Source: Microthrix sp041394405 (GTDB taxonomy: Bacteria; Actinomycetota; Acidimicrobiia; Acidimicrobiales; Microtrichaceae). Taken from it: a stretch of 64,000 nt of DNA. The DNA is taken from positions 62,001 through 126,000 of the forward strand of contig JAWKIF010000007.1 of NCBI GenBank assembly GCA_041394405.1, in the 5' to 3' direction. Positions 48,588-56,989 of the stretch are shown piece after piece. Position 1 is the stretch's first letter, and each line of letters begins with the position of its first letter. The notes under the pieces were generated by a model. It was not told where the DNA came from. It saw nothing but the letters and a program-made list of their open reading frames with translations, and made no database searches. The translations under genes and the position numbers were made by a program.

Positions 48588-48860
48588 TCAGCTGGCGGCG
48601 AGTTGGACCCGATCGAGCATCGACTTGCGCTCGGCCTCGTTGAGCCCGCCCCAGATGCCGTGGGGCTCCCGAATGGCCACCGCGTAATCGAGGCACTCGG
48701 TTCGCACCGGACAGAGGCCGCAGATGGCCTTGGCCCGGCGCTCCCGATCCAGCCGATCATGCTTGCGTTCCGTCTGCGTTGGCGGAAAGAACACTTCCGC
48801 CTGAGGACCTCGACATGCGGCCCGCGGCTGCCAGGCAACCGGCGACAACTGAATGCTCAC
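48588..48860 (-). CDS. WhiB-family Fe-S transcription factor
   Basis: A 90-residue WhiB-like protein. The four cluster cysteines are C16, C47, C50 and C56 (ACRG; ICGLCPVRTEC), and the DNA-binding turn GIWGG is at 68-72, followed by LNEAERKSM. The GTG at 48860 gives a normal WhiB length and is preceded by a GGGGAA site; a longer frame upstream adds 31 residues of ordinary DNA. It probably senses redox or NO through its [4Fe-4S] cluster. In M. tuberculosis whiB4 is adjacent to a pair of ArsA-like ATPase genes; here a WhiB gene lies 1.6 kb from such a pair. Confidence 0.9.
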   Translation of the reverse strand: MSIQLSPVAWQPRAACRGPQAEVFFPPTQTERKHDRLDRERRAKAICGLCPVRTECLDYAVAIREPHGIWGGLNEAERKSMLDRVQLAAS

Positions 48861-48900
48861 GCTCTTCCCCCGATGAGCTCGCTTGATGCTTTCGGAGCCG

Positions 48901-48906
48901 ACTGTA
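48901..48906 (-). promoter_or_regulatory. Possible -10 element of the WhiB gene
   Basis: TACAGT on the minus strand about 40 bases upstream of the GTG at 48860, giving a short leader. Confidence 0.35.
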
Positions 48907-48962
48907 GAGAGCGCGCACCCCGGTTCGAAAGTCCACGGACCGAAAACCCGCACGTTCGGTGC

Positions 48963-50405
48963 TCAGGACCCATCCGGGTCATGGTCCATCCGGCTGCCGC
49001 GAAGCTCCCGATAGTCCTTGGCGCCCCCCGCCTCCGGCTCCACCTCCAGCAACAGCCCGTCGACCTCCACCACCCGTGCCCGGTCGCCCACCGCCAGTGG
49101 CGTGGCCCGATTGGTGCGGGCCAGCCACTGCGCCCCGCTGATGCGGACCATGCCGTCCGGATCCACCGCCTCGGTCACCTCCCCCACTTCGCCGATCATC
49201 CAGGTGCGGCCGATGGTGGGTGTGCCGAATCGGGCCCGAACCATGGACGGCATGCCCGAGAACATGGTGGAGGCCATGCCCACGAGGCCCGCCGCCAGCG
49301 CAATCCAGGGGCGCGGCACGCCATCGAAGAGGAACAGGGACCCCAGCGCAAAGGCCGCCATGCCGACGCCCGCCCAGAACCGGGGGATGCCGGTTTGCAC
49401 GTCCACGGCAAAGGCCACCATGGATGCGACGACGGCGGCGACCGCCCAGGTGCGTACCGGCAACACCCCCAACCCATAGCTGCCCAGCAGCAGCGAGACA
49501 GCGCCCACCACTCCCGCCACACCCACCCCGGCGGTGTAGAACTCGAACAGCAGCAGCCCCAGGCCGATGATGAAGGCCAGGTACGCCACCGCCGGGCTGG
49601 CGGCGGTGTGCAGGAGCTGCTGGGGCAACGCCAGCTTGGCGAAGCGCACCACGGTGACCGGCTCACGGCGACGCTCGCCGTCGGCACCGGTGACCACCTT
49701 GGTCTCGAACCAGTCGAGGCGCCCCAGCGCATCCACCAGCACCGGTGCAGTGGCGGCCACCAGCTCGGCCTCGGCGGCATCCTCGGCCTCAACGGGTTCG
49801 CCGAGCAGTTGCGGGTCGTCGGGCAGGAGGTCGCCGAACTCGGTGGCATCGAGGCGCTGGGGCGGCTGGAACGTCACCGTCGATCCCGGAGCCATGGAGG
49901 TGTCGGAGACCACGGCCAGCAACTCGGCGGCGCCGCCCACCGCCCCCGCCCCGCTGGGCCCCACCCAGACGGAGAGGTTCTCGGGGAACCGGTCGAGGCG
50001 GCGGGCCAGCGCGGTGAACTGCTCGTCGGTCAGCACCACGCCCGGGCTGTCCAGCTGCAACACCACGCCGACGAGCTCATCGTCGGCCGCCGCCTCGTCC
50101 AGGCGCTCCACGATGCTGTCGGCCACGAGCGGGTCGATCAGGCCCGACACCTGCACCACGGTGACACAGCCCGCGCGACCGCAATCGGCCGTTCCCTGCG
50201 CCGCCGAAGCGCCAGCGCGATGCGAGCCGGTGCCCGTCGAGGCGGCGCCCGCCGAGGCGCCTCCCACCAGGGCCGCCAGGGCCGGAACCACCATGAGCGC
50301 CAAGGCCACAGCGGCGGTCGCGCGCCGCCGCGGAGCACGCCCCGGCGCCGGCGTGTGCTCCGCTCGAGGGCCGGGGTTCTTGCCCAGCTGAGTTAGTGTG
50401 CGCAC
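48963..50405 (-). CDS. NfeD-like membrane serine protease/ClpP-fold protein
   Basis: A 480-residue protein with an N-terminal signal or anchor (about 30-55), a ClpP-type domain (VVQVSGLIDPLVADSIVERLDEA; VVLQLDSPG; VGPSGAGAVGGAAELLAVVSDTSMAPGS), several hydrophobic helices (about 260-400) and a C-terminal OB-fold (EVGEVTEAVDPDGMVRISGAQWLARTN). This is the long NfeD architecture, linked to stomatin/flotillin-type membrane proteins. No stomatin gene follows. The catalytic serine would lie in the PSGA segment. The GTG at 50405 has GGAGG 6 bases upstream; it is only 22 bases from the divergent ATPase start. Confidence 0.85.
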   Translation of the reverse strand: MRTLTQLGKNPGPRAEHTPAPGRAPRRRATAAVALALMVVPALAALVGGASAGAASTGTGSHRAGASAAQGTADCGRAGCVTVVQVSGLIDPLVADSIVERLDEAAADDELVGVVLQLDSPGVVLTDEQFTALARRLDRFPENLSVWVGPSGAGAVGGAAELLAVVSDTSMAPGSTVTFQPPQRLDATEFGDLLPDDPQLLGEPVEAEDAAEAELVAATAPVLVDALGRLDWFETKVVTGADGERRREPVTVVRFAKLALPQQLLHTAASPAVAYLAFIIGLGLLLFEFYTAGVGVAGVVGAVSLLLGSYGLGVLPVRTWAVAAVVASMVAFAVDVQTGIPRFWAGVGMAAFALGSLFLFDGVPRPWIALAAGLVGMASTMFSGMPSMVRARFGTPTIGRTWMIGEVGEVTEAVDPDGMVRISGAQWLARTNRATPLAVGDRARVVEVDGLLLEVEPEAGGAKDYRELRGSRMDHDPDGS

Positions 50406-50427
50406 GTCAAGCCTCCGAGGGGAGAAC

Positions 50428-51399
50428 GTGGATTCGACGCAGTTCTTCACTGCATCCCGACTCATCATCGTGGCTGGCAAGGGAGGCGTCGGCAAGACGA
50501 CCGCCAGCGCGGCGCTGGCGTTGGCCGCCGCTCGCACCGGTTTGTCGGTGTTGCTGGTGGAGCTGGAGGGCAAGGCGGGGCTGGCGCGATTGCTGGGTGC
50601 GGAGGCCGTGGGCTACGACCCCGTGCCCATCGATGCGGGCCCCGACGTGCCCGGCAGCATCAACGCACGGCTCATCACGCCGGACGAGGCCCTCATGGAC
50701 TACCTGGCCGACCACGGGCTGAAGCGGGTGGGCAAGGCCATGGTGCGCTCGGGCGTTCTGGAGATCGTCTCCACCGCAACGCCGGGCATTCGCGACCTCC
50801 TGGTGCTGGGCAAGATCCGCCAATTGGAGTCCGAGGGGGTCGCCGACCTGATCATCCTCGACGCCCCCGCCGCCGGGCACGCCATCAGCTTCCTGCGCAG
50901 CCCGGCCGGGGTGGCCGAGGCGGCAACCTCGGGGGCGCTGCACGCCCAGGCCACCGAGGCGCTGGCGCTGCTCGGTGACCCCAACAGGTCCAGGGTGATG
51001 CTGGTGACCCTGCCCGAGGAGACGCCGGTGAACGAGCTGGTGGAAACCGCCTACAGCCTGGAGGAGGAGGTGGGAATCATGTTGGGTCCGGTCGTCGTCA
51101 ACGGGGCCTGGCCGCACCTCGGCGGGCTGGACCAGCCCATCGAGCAGGCGTCGGCCGCAGCCGGGGCCCGGCTGGGTGCCGATGAGCTGGCCTCGCTGGC
51201 CTCCGCCGGCGACTACCGCCGGGAACGCTGCGCCCTGCACGCCGCCCAGGTGGCCCGCCTGACCGAGGAGCTGCCGCTGCCCCAGCTGAGCCTGAGCTTC
51301 GTGTTCACCAACACCCTCGACCGCAACGACCTCTCGGCCCTTGCCGACGACCTCCTGGCCGAGATCGAGGCCCTCGATGCCGGGGCGGGCAGCCCATGA
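50428..51399 (+). CDS. ArsA/Get3-like ATPase, first of a pair
   Basis: A 323-residue P-loop ATPase of the anion-transporting/GET3 family: GKGGVGKTT (17-25) and a DAPAAGHAISFLRSPAGVAE switch region, with no transmembrane segment and no arsenical-binding cysteine triad, so arsenite transport is not implied. The GTG at 50428 is chosen because GGGGAG precedes it by 4-5 bases; an upstream in-frame GTG at 50398 would overlap the NfeD start. It overlaps the second ATPase gene by 4 bases, suggesting a heterodimer. The M. tuberculosis homologues Rv3679/Rv3680 have the same pair layout beside whiB4. Confidence 0.9.
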   Translation: MDSTQFFTASRLIIVAGKGGVGKTTASAALALAAARTGLSVLLVELEGKAGLARLLGAEAVGYDPVPIDAGPDVPGSINARLITPDEALMDYLADHGLKRVGKAMVRSGVLEIVSTATPGIRDLLVLGKIRQLESEGVADLIILDAPAAGHAISFLRSPAGVAEAATSGALHAQATEALALLGDPNRSRVMLVTLPEETPVNELVETAYSLEEEVGIMLGPVVVNGAWPHLGGLDQPIEQASAAAGARLGADELASLASAGDYRRERCALHAAQVARLTEELPLPQLSLSFVFTNTLDRNDLSALADDLLAEIEALDAGAGSP

Positions 51400-52520
51400 G
51401 TCCGCCCAACGCCACCCCCAACCACGCGGCGCCGCGCCTCGTCGACCTGGTGGACACGGCCCAGGTCATCGTGTGCTGCGGCTCGGGCGGCGTGGGCAAG
51501 ACCACCACCGCCGCCGTGCTGGGCCTGGCGGCCGCTCGACGCGGGCGACGTGCCGTGGTGGTGACCATCGACCCGGCCCGCCGGCTGGCCGATGCGCTGG
51601 GGCTGGCCGGCATCGGTGCCGAGGCCGCTCGCATCGAGGGTGACTGGCCCGGCGAGCTGTCGGCGCTGATGCTGGACGCCAAGTCCACGTTCGATGCGCT
51701 GGTGGAGCGCCACGCCTCCGGCTCGGACCAGGTCAGGGTCATCCTCGACAACCCCTTCTACCGAAACATCTCGGGCACGCTGTCGGGCACCCAGGAGTAC
51801 ATGGCGTCCGAGAAGCTCTTCGAGTTGCACGAGGACCCTGCCTACGACGTGGTCATCGTCGACACGCCGCCCACGCGCAACGCCCTCGACTTCATCGAGG
51901 CCCCGGAGCGCCTGTCGAAGTTCCTCAACCACCGCCTGTACCGCACCGTGACCGCCCCCAGCAGGGGAATGCTGCGGGCCGTGAATGCGGCGGCCGGGAC
52001 CGTGCTGCGCTCCATCGGCAGGGTGGTGGGCTCGGAGGTCATCGGCGACGCCATCGCGTTCTTCCAGGCCTTCGAGGGCATGGAGGAGGGGTTCCGGAGC
52101 CGGGCTACCGCGGTGACCGAGCTGTTTGCCGACGAGCTCACGGCGTTCGTACTGGTGACCGCGCCCCGGGCGGACTCGGTGGCCGAGGCCCGCTTCTTCG
52201 CGCGGCGCCTCGCCGAGGACACCATTGCGGTGCGGGCCCTCATCGTCAACCGCATGCATCCGCCCTTTGGCGATGCCGACCCGGAGCCCGACGAGGACGC
52301 CATCGCCCGCCTGGCCGACACCGACGGGGGGGCCGCCTTGGCCGACTACCACCGGGCCCGGGCCGACCTTCGACGCCTGGCGGCCGAGGAGCGCGCCAGC
52401 GTTGCCGACCTGGCCGCTCAGGTGGCCACGGCCGCGCTGGTGTACGTGCCGTCGTTGGCCACCGACGTGCACGACCTGGCCGGGCTCGACCGGGTGGGCG
52501 ATGCCCTGCTGGAAGGCTGA
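51396..52520 (+). CDS. ArsA/Get3-like ATPase, second of a pair
   Basis: A 374-residue partner with the P-loop CGSGGVGKTTT (28-38), the DPARRLADALG motif and the VDTPPTRNALDFIEAPERL switch region. A central hydrophobic/basic segment (RLYRTVTAPSRGMLRAVNAAAGTV) and SEKLFELHEDP resemble the substrate-binding part of actinobacterial members. The ATGA overlap with the preceding gene implies equal production of both subunits. A role in handling tail-anchored or other membrane-bound clients is inference from the GET3 family. Confidence 0.9.
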   Translation: MSPPNATPNHAAPRLVDLVDTAQVIVCCGSGGVGKTTTAAVLGLAAARRGRRAVVVTIDPARRLADALGLAGIGAEAARIEGDWPGELSALMLDAKSTFDALVERHASGSDQVRVILDNPFYRNISGTLSGTQEYMASEKLFELHEDPAYDVVIVDTPPTRNALDFIEAPERLSKFLNHRLYRTVTAPSRGMLRAVNAAAGTVLRSIGRVVGSEVIGDAIAFFQAFEGMEEGFRSRATAVTELFADELTAFVLVTAPRADSVAEARFFARRLAEDTIAVRALIVNRMHPPFGDADPEPDEDAIARLADTDGGAALADYHRARADLRRLAAEERASVADLAAQVATAALVYVPSLATDVHDLAGLDRVGDALLEG

Positions 52521-52587
52521 GGCGTCGCCTGGAAGGGTGGGGGCCCTCCCGAAGCTTCAGGAACCGTCGCTCCGGATGCTCCGGCCG

Positions 52588-52929
52588 CTACAGCTGAGGC
52601 TTGAGCGCCACCCTGGCCTCGTCCACGCTGTCCACCACCGCGACGATCTTGTCGAAGCCGGTCGTCTGCAACAGCCGCACCAGCGTGGCCCGGTTGCAGG
52701 ACACCACGATCTCGCCGCCGGCGTCCCGGGTGCGGCGGATGCCGCCTGCCAGGGCGCCCAGCCCGGCCGAGTCCATGAACGGCACCTCGGAGAGATCGAT
52801 GATGACGTTGCCCGTGGTGGACGCCTCGGTGAGCCGCTCCCGAAAATCGGGCACCGTGTAGGCATCCAGCTCGCCCACCGGCTGGCACACCGTGACGCCG
52901 TCGGCGTGTTCGATCTCGATTCGAAGCAT
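52588..52929 (-). CDS. STAS-domain anti-sigma factor antagonist
   Basis: A 113-residue SpoIIAA/RsbV-like protein. The phosphorylatable serine is Ser54 in FMDSAGLGAL; VGELDAYTVPDFRERL forms the first strand-helix unit. It would bind an anti-sigma kinase and free a sigma factor when unphosphorylated. No RsbW-type kinase or sigma factor gene adjoins, although a receiver-domain protein is encoded divergently 184 bases away. The ATG at 52929 follows GGGGG by 6 bases; longer upstream starts would add non-conserved residues. Confidence 0.88.
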   Translation of the reverse strand: MLRIEIEHADGVTVCQPVGELDAYTVPDFRERLTEASTTGNVIIDLSEVPFMDSAGLGALAGGIRRTRDAGGEIVVSCNRATLVRLLQTTGFDKIVAVVDSVDEARVALKPQL

Positions 52930-53098
52930 TGGGACCCCCACGTTCAGAGCCATCGGGTGCGACGGACGCTCAGGCGCGATGACGTTACCTGGAACTCTAG
53001 GTGGTTCCGGCCCCGAAGCCGCACTAGAGGTTGGCGACCTCACCACCGCGCAGGGTGACGGTCACGCGTCACCGGGGTAGGCCTCCCGGGGGTTCGGT

Positions 53099-53104
53099 TA
53101 CGCT
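53099..53104 (+). promoter_or_regulatory. -10-like hexamer, receiver gene
   Basis: TACGCT, 8 bases before the GTG at 53113. Confidence 0.4.
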
Positions 53105-53112
53105 CACCCCCC

Positions 53113-53535
53113 GTGGAACGCGTCCTGCTGGCAACCGACTCCGATGCGCTGTTCGACGAGGTGGATGCCTCGTTGGGTGACGCCCGAACCGAGGTGGCAC
53201 GCGTGCGCAGCGGTGCCGATGTGGCGCCGGCCATCCGCGAACGTCAACCGGATCTTGTTCTGCTGGACCTACAGATCGGCAACATGGGGGGCATGGCCAC
53301 CGTTCGCCACCTGCGCAACGAGGCGGGCGGGCGCCGGCTCCCGGACCAGGCCATCCTGTTGTTGTTGGACCGCAGCGCAGATGTGTTCCTGGCCGCCGAG
53401 TCGGAGGCCGACGGCTGGATGATCAAGCCGGTCGACTCGTTCCGGCTGCGACGCGCCGCCGAGGCCGTGGCAGGGGGTGGCGTCTGGCGGGAGCACGCCG
53501 ACGGCACCATCGACGAGGGCGACCTCGTCAGCTGA
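53113..53535 (+). CDS. Stand-alone response-regulator receiver protein
   Basis: A 140-residue receiver domain without an output domain. Asp52 (LVLLDLQIGNMGG) is the phospho-acceptor, Asp9 and Asp11 form the acidic pocket and Lys105 lies in MIKPVD. The usual Ser/Thr after the fourth strand is replaced by Asp-Arg (LLLLDRSAD). No sensor kinase is nearby. Its stop lies within a TCAGCTGA palindrome that it shares with the convergent dprE1-like gene, an 8-base overlap of the two coding regions. Confidence 0.85.
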   Translation: MERVLLATDSDALFDEVDASLGDARTEVARVRSGADVAPAIRERQPDLVLLDLQIGNMGGMATVRHLRNEAGGRRLPDQAILLLLDRSADVFLAAESEADGWMIKPVDSFRLRRAAEAVAGGGVWREHADGTIDEGDLVS

Positions 53536-54904
53536 GGCCGAGCCGCTCCGACAGGTCGCTGCGCAGGACCCGCTTGGGGTCCACCTCGGCCCGGATCGCC
53601 CGAAACTCGTCCAGCCGCGGATACATGTCACCCAGCAGCTCGGGGCGCATCCGGGCGTCCTTGGCCAGGTAGATGCGGCCGCCGGCCTCCACCACCTGGC
53701 GATCCAAGCGGTCGAGCAACCGCGGCAGGCCCGGGTTGCCCACCGGAACGTCGACGGCCAGGGTCCATCCCGCCATGGGGAACGACAACGGCCCTTCGTT
53801 GCCGGGGCCAAAGCGCTTGAGCACCGTCAGGAACGAGCGCCCGCCGGTGCGCGTGAACTCCTCCATGATCCGCCGCAGCACGGCGGTCTCGGCATCGGGC
53901 ACGACGCACTGCCACTGCAGGAAGCCGCGCGACCCGTAGATGCGGTTCCACGAGCCCACCAGGTCGAGGGGATGGAAGAACGCGCCGATGGAGTTCAGCG
54001 ACTCGGTGGGTCGGCGGGGGGCCTTGCGAAACCACAGCTCGTTGAACGCCCGAATGGACAGCGGGTTCAGCACCACCGCAGGAGGGGTCACGGGCACGTC
54101 CACCGGCAGCGCGGGGTCGTAGGCCAACGGGCTCCGGGCCCACTTCGGCGGCAGCTCGTCGCGCGTCACGAAACGACCCGACGTGATGACGGAACGTCCG
54201 GCCCGCGCACCCGTTGCGGCCAGGTCCACCCAGGCCACCGTGTACTCGGCCTGCTGGTCCAGTTCGGCCAACCGTGACAGGACGGCGTCCAGGTTCGCGG
54301 CCCGCTCGGCCAGCACGCACAGGCGGGAGGTCTCGATGGGCTTGGACCGAAAAGTGGCCTCCTCGATCACACCGGTCAGGCCCATGCCGCCGACGGTGGC
54401 CCAGAACAGCGGGGCCTCACGGTCGGGGCCGATGGAGCGGCGCCGACCGTCGGGGGTGCGCAGCACCACCTCGACGAGATGGTCGCCGAAGCTGCCCTGG
54501 CGGTGGTGGTTCTTGCCGTGAATATCGGCGGCAATCGCCCCGCCGATGGTGATGAACCGGGTGCCGGCGGTGACGGGCACGAACCAGCCGCGGGGCACCA
54601 ACACCCGCAGCAGGGTGTCGACGCTCGTGCCGGCGCGCACCCGGCACAGCCCCGCGTCGCGATCGAGGTCCACCCCCGTCCAGCCGGTGAGCTGCACCAC
54701 CCGGCCGCCGGAGCGCTGGGCCGCGTCGCCGTAGGAGCGGCCCAGGCCGCGGGCCACCATGCCCCGCTCCGGGGGAACCGCCAAGGCCTCGTCCAGCTCG
54801 GCCGTCACCGCAGGCGCCAGCACCTCGGCGTGGGTCGGCCGGGTCCGCCCCCAGCCCGTCAGCAGCGCGCTGCGGCGCGGCTCAGGAAGCGAGGACGCCC
54901 GCAC
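53528..54904 (-). CDS. dprE1: DprE1-like decaprenylphosphoryl-ribose 2-oxidase subunit
   Basis: FAD oxidase that starts the epimerisation of decaprenylphosphoryl ribose to arabinose. The 458-residue chain begins with LLTGWGRT, characteristic of DprE1, and has the FAD motif GRSYGD (55-60), FITIGGAIAADIHGKNHHRQGSFGD (118-141, with the conserved HGKNHH) and the C-terminal AKDARMRPELLGDMYPRLDEFR of the D-arabinono-lactone-oxidase-like domain. The GTG at 54904 gives nearly the length of the M. tuberculosis protein (461) but overlaps the UbiA gene by 23 bases; 54913 is an alternative. It is third in the DprE2-UbiA-DprE1 operon. Confidence 0.9.
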   Translation of the reverse strand: MRASSLPEPRRSALLTGWGRTRPTHAEVLAPAVTAELDEALAVPPERGMVARGLGRSYGDAAQRSGGRVVQLTGWTGVDLDRDAGLCRVRAGTSVDTLLRVLVPRGWFVPVTAGTRFITIGGAIAADIHGKNHHRQGSFGDHLVEVVLRTPDGRRRSIGPDREAPLFWATVGGMGLTGVIEEATFRSKPIETSRLCVLAERAANLDAVLSRLAELDQQAEYTVAWVDLAATGARAGRSVITSGRFVTRDELPPKWARSPLAYDPALPVDVPVTPPAVVLNPLSIRAFNELWFRKAPRRPTESLNSIGAFFHPLDLVGSWNRIYGSRGFLQWQCVVPDAETAVLRRIMEEFTRTGGRSFLTVLKRFGPGNEGPLSFPMAGWTLAVDVPVGNPGLPRLLDRLDRQVVEAGGRIYLAKDARMRPELLGDMYPRLDEFRAIRAEVDPKRVLRSDLSERLGLS

Positions 54905-55775
54905 CGTAGACACCCATCCAGACCAGCGACAGCACCAACATCTGGCGGTCGCGCACCAACACGTACTCGGGCTCGGCCGACTCGCCCCGGTCCACCACCA
55001 GCACGAACCGCAACAGGGCGGCCGCAAAAGGTGCCAGCGACACCTTGAAGGCCACCGCGGCGATGCCGCCCCGGGTGGCGATGGCCGAATCGAACGACCA
55101 CAGCGCGTAGCCCACCAAGGCCAGCGAGGCGGCGATGTTCTCCACCGACCGGAGGTAGCCGGCGGTGTACTCGGCCAGCACCGGCCGCGCCGACGTGGCC
55201 CCATCTCCCAGGTGATGCACCTCGGCCGAACGCTTGCCGGTGACCATCAAGAGCGCGCCCGCCGAGACCACCACGAAAAACCACGGCGACACCGGCACCG
55301 AGGCGGCCACGGCACCGGCCACCGCACGGATGACGAACCCCGCCGCCACGGCGATCAGCTCGACCACCGCCAGGTGTTTCAACCACAGCGAATAGCTGGT
55401 GGTGATCGCCACGTACCCCAGCACCACCCACACCAGGTCGTCGCGCAGCAGCGCAACGCCGATCGCGCCCGCCAGGGCGGCAACGCCGAGTGCGGCGCCG
55501 AGCGGCACGGGCACCACCCCGGAGGCGAAGGGGCGGTTCCGCTTGCGGGGATGGGCCCGGTCGCGCTCGAGGTCCCGCAGGTCGTTCAGCACGTAGGTGG
55601 CGCCCGAGGCCAAACAGAACGCCACGAACGACACCAGCACGGCCTCGATGCCCTCGCGGCTGCCCAGGATGCCGGCCCCCAGCGGGGCCGCCACCACCAG
55701 CAGGTTCTTGGTCCACTGCCGGGGCCGCAGGGCAGCCACCAGGCCGGCCACCAACGAGGAGGGTGGGGTGTTCAC
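54882..55775 (-). CDS. UbiA-family prenyltransferase, decaprenyl-phosphate phosphoribosyltransferase type
   Basis: A 297-residue membrane protein with about eight or nine hydrophobic segments. It has the UbiA motif NDLRDLERDRAHPRKRNRP (64-82), in which the aspartates bind Mg-diphosphate; the KRNRPF ending is typical of the Rv3806c group that transfers phosphoribose to decaprenyl phosphate. The second conserved loop is KRSAEVHHLGDG. It lies between DprE2 and DprE1 genes, which act on its dephosphorylated product. It overlaps the DprE2 gene stop by 4 bases. A phosphatase of the next step is not adjacent. Confidence 0.88.
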   Translation of the reverse strand: MNTPPSSLVAGLVAALRPRQWTKNLLVVAAPLGAGILGSREGIEAVLVSFVAFCLASGATYVLNDLRDLERDRAHPRKRNRPFASGVVPVPLGAALGVAALAGAIGVALLRDDLVWVVLGYVAITTSYSLWLKHLAVVELIAVAAGFVIRAVAGAVAASVPVSPWFFVVVSAGALLMVTGKRSAEVHHLGDGATSARPVLAEYTAGYLRSVENIAASLALVGYALWSFDSAIATRGGIAAVAFKVSLAPFAAALLRFVLVVDRGESAEPEYVLVRDRQMLVLSLVWMGVYGAGVLAS

Positions 55776-56542
55776 CGGGCCGAGATCCGGCGCCAGAGCG
55801 GCCCGGGCATCACCGAGAGCACACCAAAGACACCCTGCAGCGGGGCGGGCGCCCAGATCACCCGACGGCCGCGCAGCATGCCGGTGGCGGCCGCCTCGGC
55901 CACCTCATCGGGATCGGCGGTGAAGGGTTGTTCCTCCATCCCCTCGGTCATGCGGGTTCGCACGAAGCCGGGCCGCAGCACCGACACCGACACACCGCTG
56001 CCCTCCAGCTCGTCGGAGAGGCCCCGGCCGAACGCGTCCAGGCCGGCCTTGGTGGAACCGTAGAGGTAGTTGGTGGCCCTCGGCCGCACGGCGGCGACCG
56101 ACGAGATGATCAGCAGGCGTCCGTGCCCCTGGGAGCGCATCCGGGCCGCAGCGGCCAACGTGGCCGACACCGCCCCCGCGAAGTTGACCGTCACCAGCCG
56201 GGCGGCGCCCACCGGATCTGCCACCAGCGCCTCATGATCGCCAAGTTGCCCGTGGGCAACGATCACCAGGTCCAGGTCGCCCAGCGCGTCCACGGCCTGT
56301 TGCACCACGTCGGCGTGCGTGCCCGGTTCCGCGGCGTCGAAGGCCACCCGCCGCACCGACCTGGCGCCCTCCCGCTCCAGGGCCGCTTGCGCCTCCACCG
56401 CCGCCTCACCGTCGGGGTCGCGCACCGCAAGCACCACCTCGCGTAAGCGACCGCCGATCAGCCGCCGCGCAATGGCCAGGGCGATCTCGGAGGTACCGCC
56501 GAAGATGAGGGCGGTGCGGGGTTCGGCGTGGGCGTCTTCCAA
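55772..56542 (-). CDS. dprE2: DprE2-like decaprenylphosphoryl-2-keto-ribose reductase
   Basis: An SDR of 256 residues that completes the epimerisation by reducing the keto-sugar to decaprenylphosphoryl arabinose. The cofactor motif is FGGTSEIALAIA (14-25), the catalytic serine is in IISSVA (about 147) and YGSTKAG holds Tyr161 and Lys165. GGTSEIA is a hallmark of this branch. The TTG start at 56542 follows AAGGA by 8 bases and is preferred because the upstream frame is proline/arginine-rich. First gene of the operon. Confidence 0.88.
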   Translation of the reverse strand: MEDAHAEPRTALIFGGTSEIALAIARRLIGGRLREVVLAVRDPDGEAAVEAQAALEREGARSVRRVAFDAAEPGTHADVVQQAVDALGDLDLVIVAHGQLGDHEALVADPVGAARLVTVNFAGAVSATLAAAARMRSQGHGRLLIISSVAAVRPRATNYLYGSTKAGLDAFGRGLSDELEGSGVSVSVLRPGFVRTRMTEGMEEQPFTADPDEVAEAAATGMLRGRRVIWAPAPLQGVFGVLSVMPGPLWRRISAR

Positions 56543-56701
56543 GGGACGGTCCTTCGTCGGGCCACCGGAGGGCGTGAATGCGGGCTCGTGGGTGCGGCGC
56601 GCGCTGCCGCCACCGGACGGGCTGAGGGGCGGCGCGACTCTACCCGAGACGATGTGAGCGCCTCCGTCCGCAGCGTGCGGACCCATCCGCCAACAAGGCG
56701 G

Positions 56702-56732
56702 TTGCCCGCGTGGCGGGGCGCGGCGGTAGCAT
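56702..56732 (+). promoter_or_regulatory. Possible promoter of the tRNA-Pro gene
   Basis: TTGCCC (56702-56707) and TAGCAT (56727-56732) stand 19 bases apart, and the second lies 12 bases before the mature tRNA 5' end. Confidence 0.35.
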
Positions 56733-56744
56733 GACCGGCTGCTC

Positions 56745-56819
56745 CGGGGAGTAGCGCAGCTTGGTTAGCGCGCCACGTTCGGGACGTGGAGGCCGGGAGT
56801 TCAAATCTCCCCTCCCCGA
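56745..56819 (+). tRNA. tRNA-Pro (anticodon CGG)
   Basis: A 75-base cloverleaf. The acceptor arms CGGGGAG and CTCCCCG pair fully with discriminator A; the anticodon stem CCACG/CGTGG encloses loop TTCGGGA with anticodon CGG at 56780-56782; the T arm GGGAG-TTCAAAT-CTCCC is standard. CCA is not encoded. It reads CCG, a frequent codon in this G+C-rich genome. Confidence 0.95.
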
Positions 56820-56989
56820 CTGGAGAACCGTCGGCCCTGCCGCCCTCACCGGGCGCAGGGCCCTCGGCGGTGTTTCCACGTGCAGGCCCGCACCGACCCC
56901 TGGGTGGGGCATGAACCGTTCGCCCCAACGTGGCGGACGGTCGACCCATTTCGATCAGGTTCGACGGCGGCCCGGCCGACACCCGGGAC

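Noticed and set aside
50428..52520. Arsenite efflux ATPases
   Set aside because: The P-loop ATPases belong to the ArsA/Get3 family, but no cysteine triad for arsenite and no arsB, arsR or arsC gene is present.
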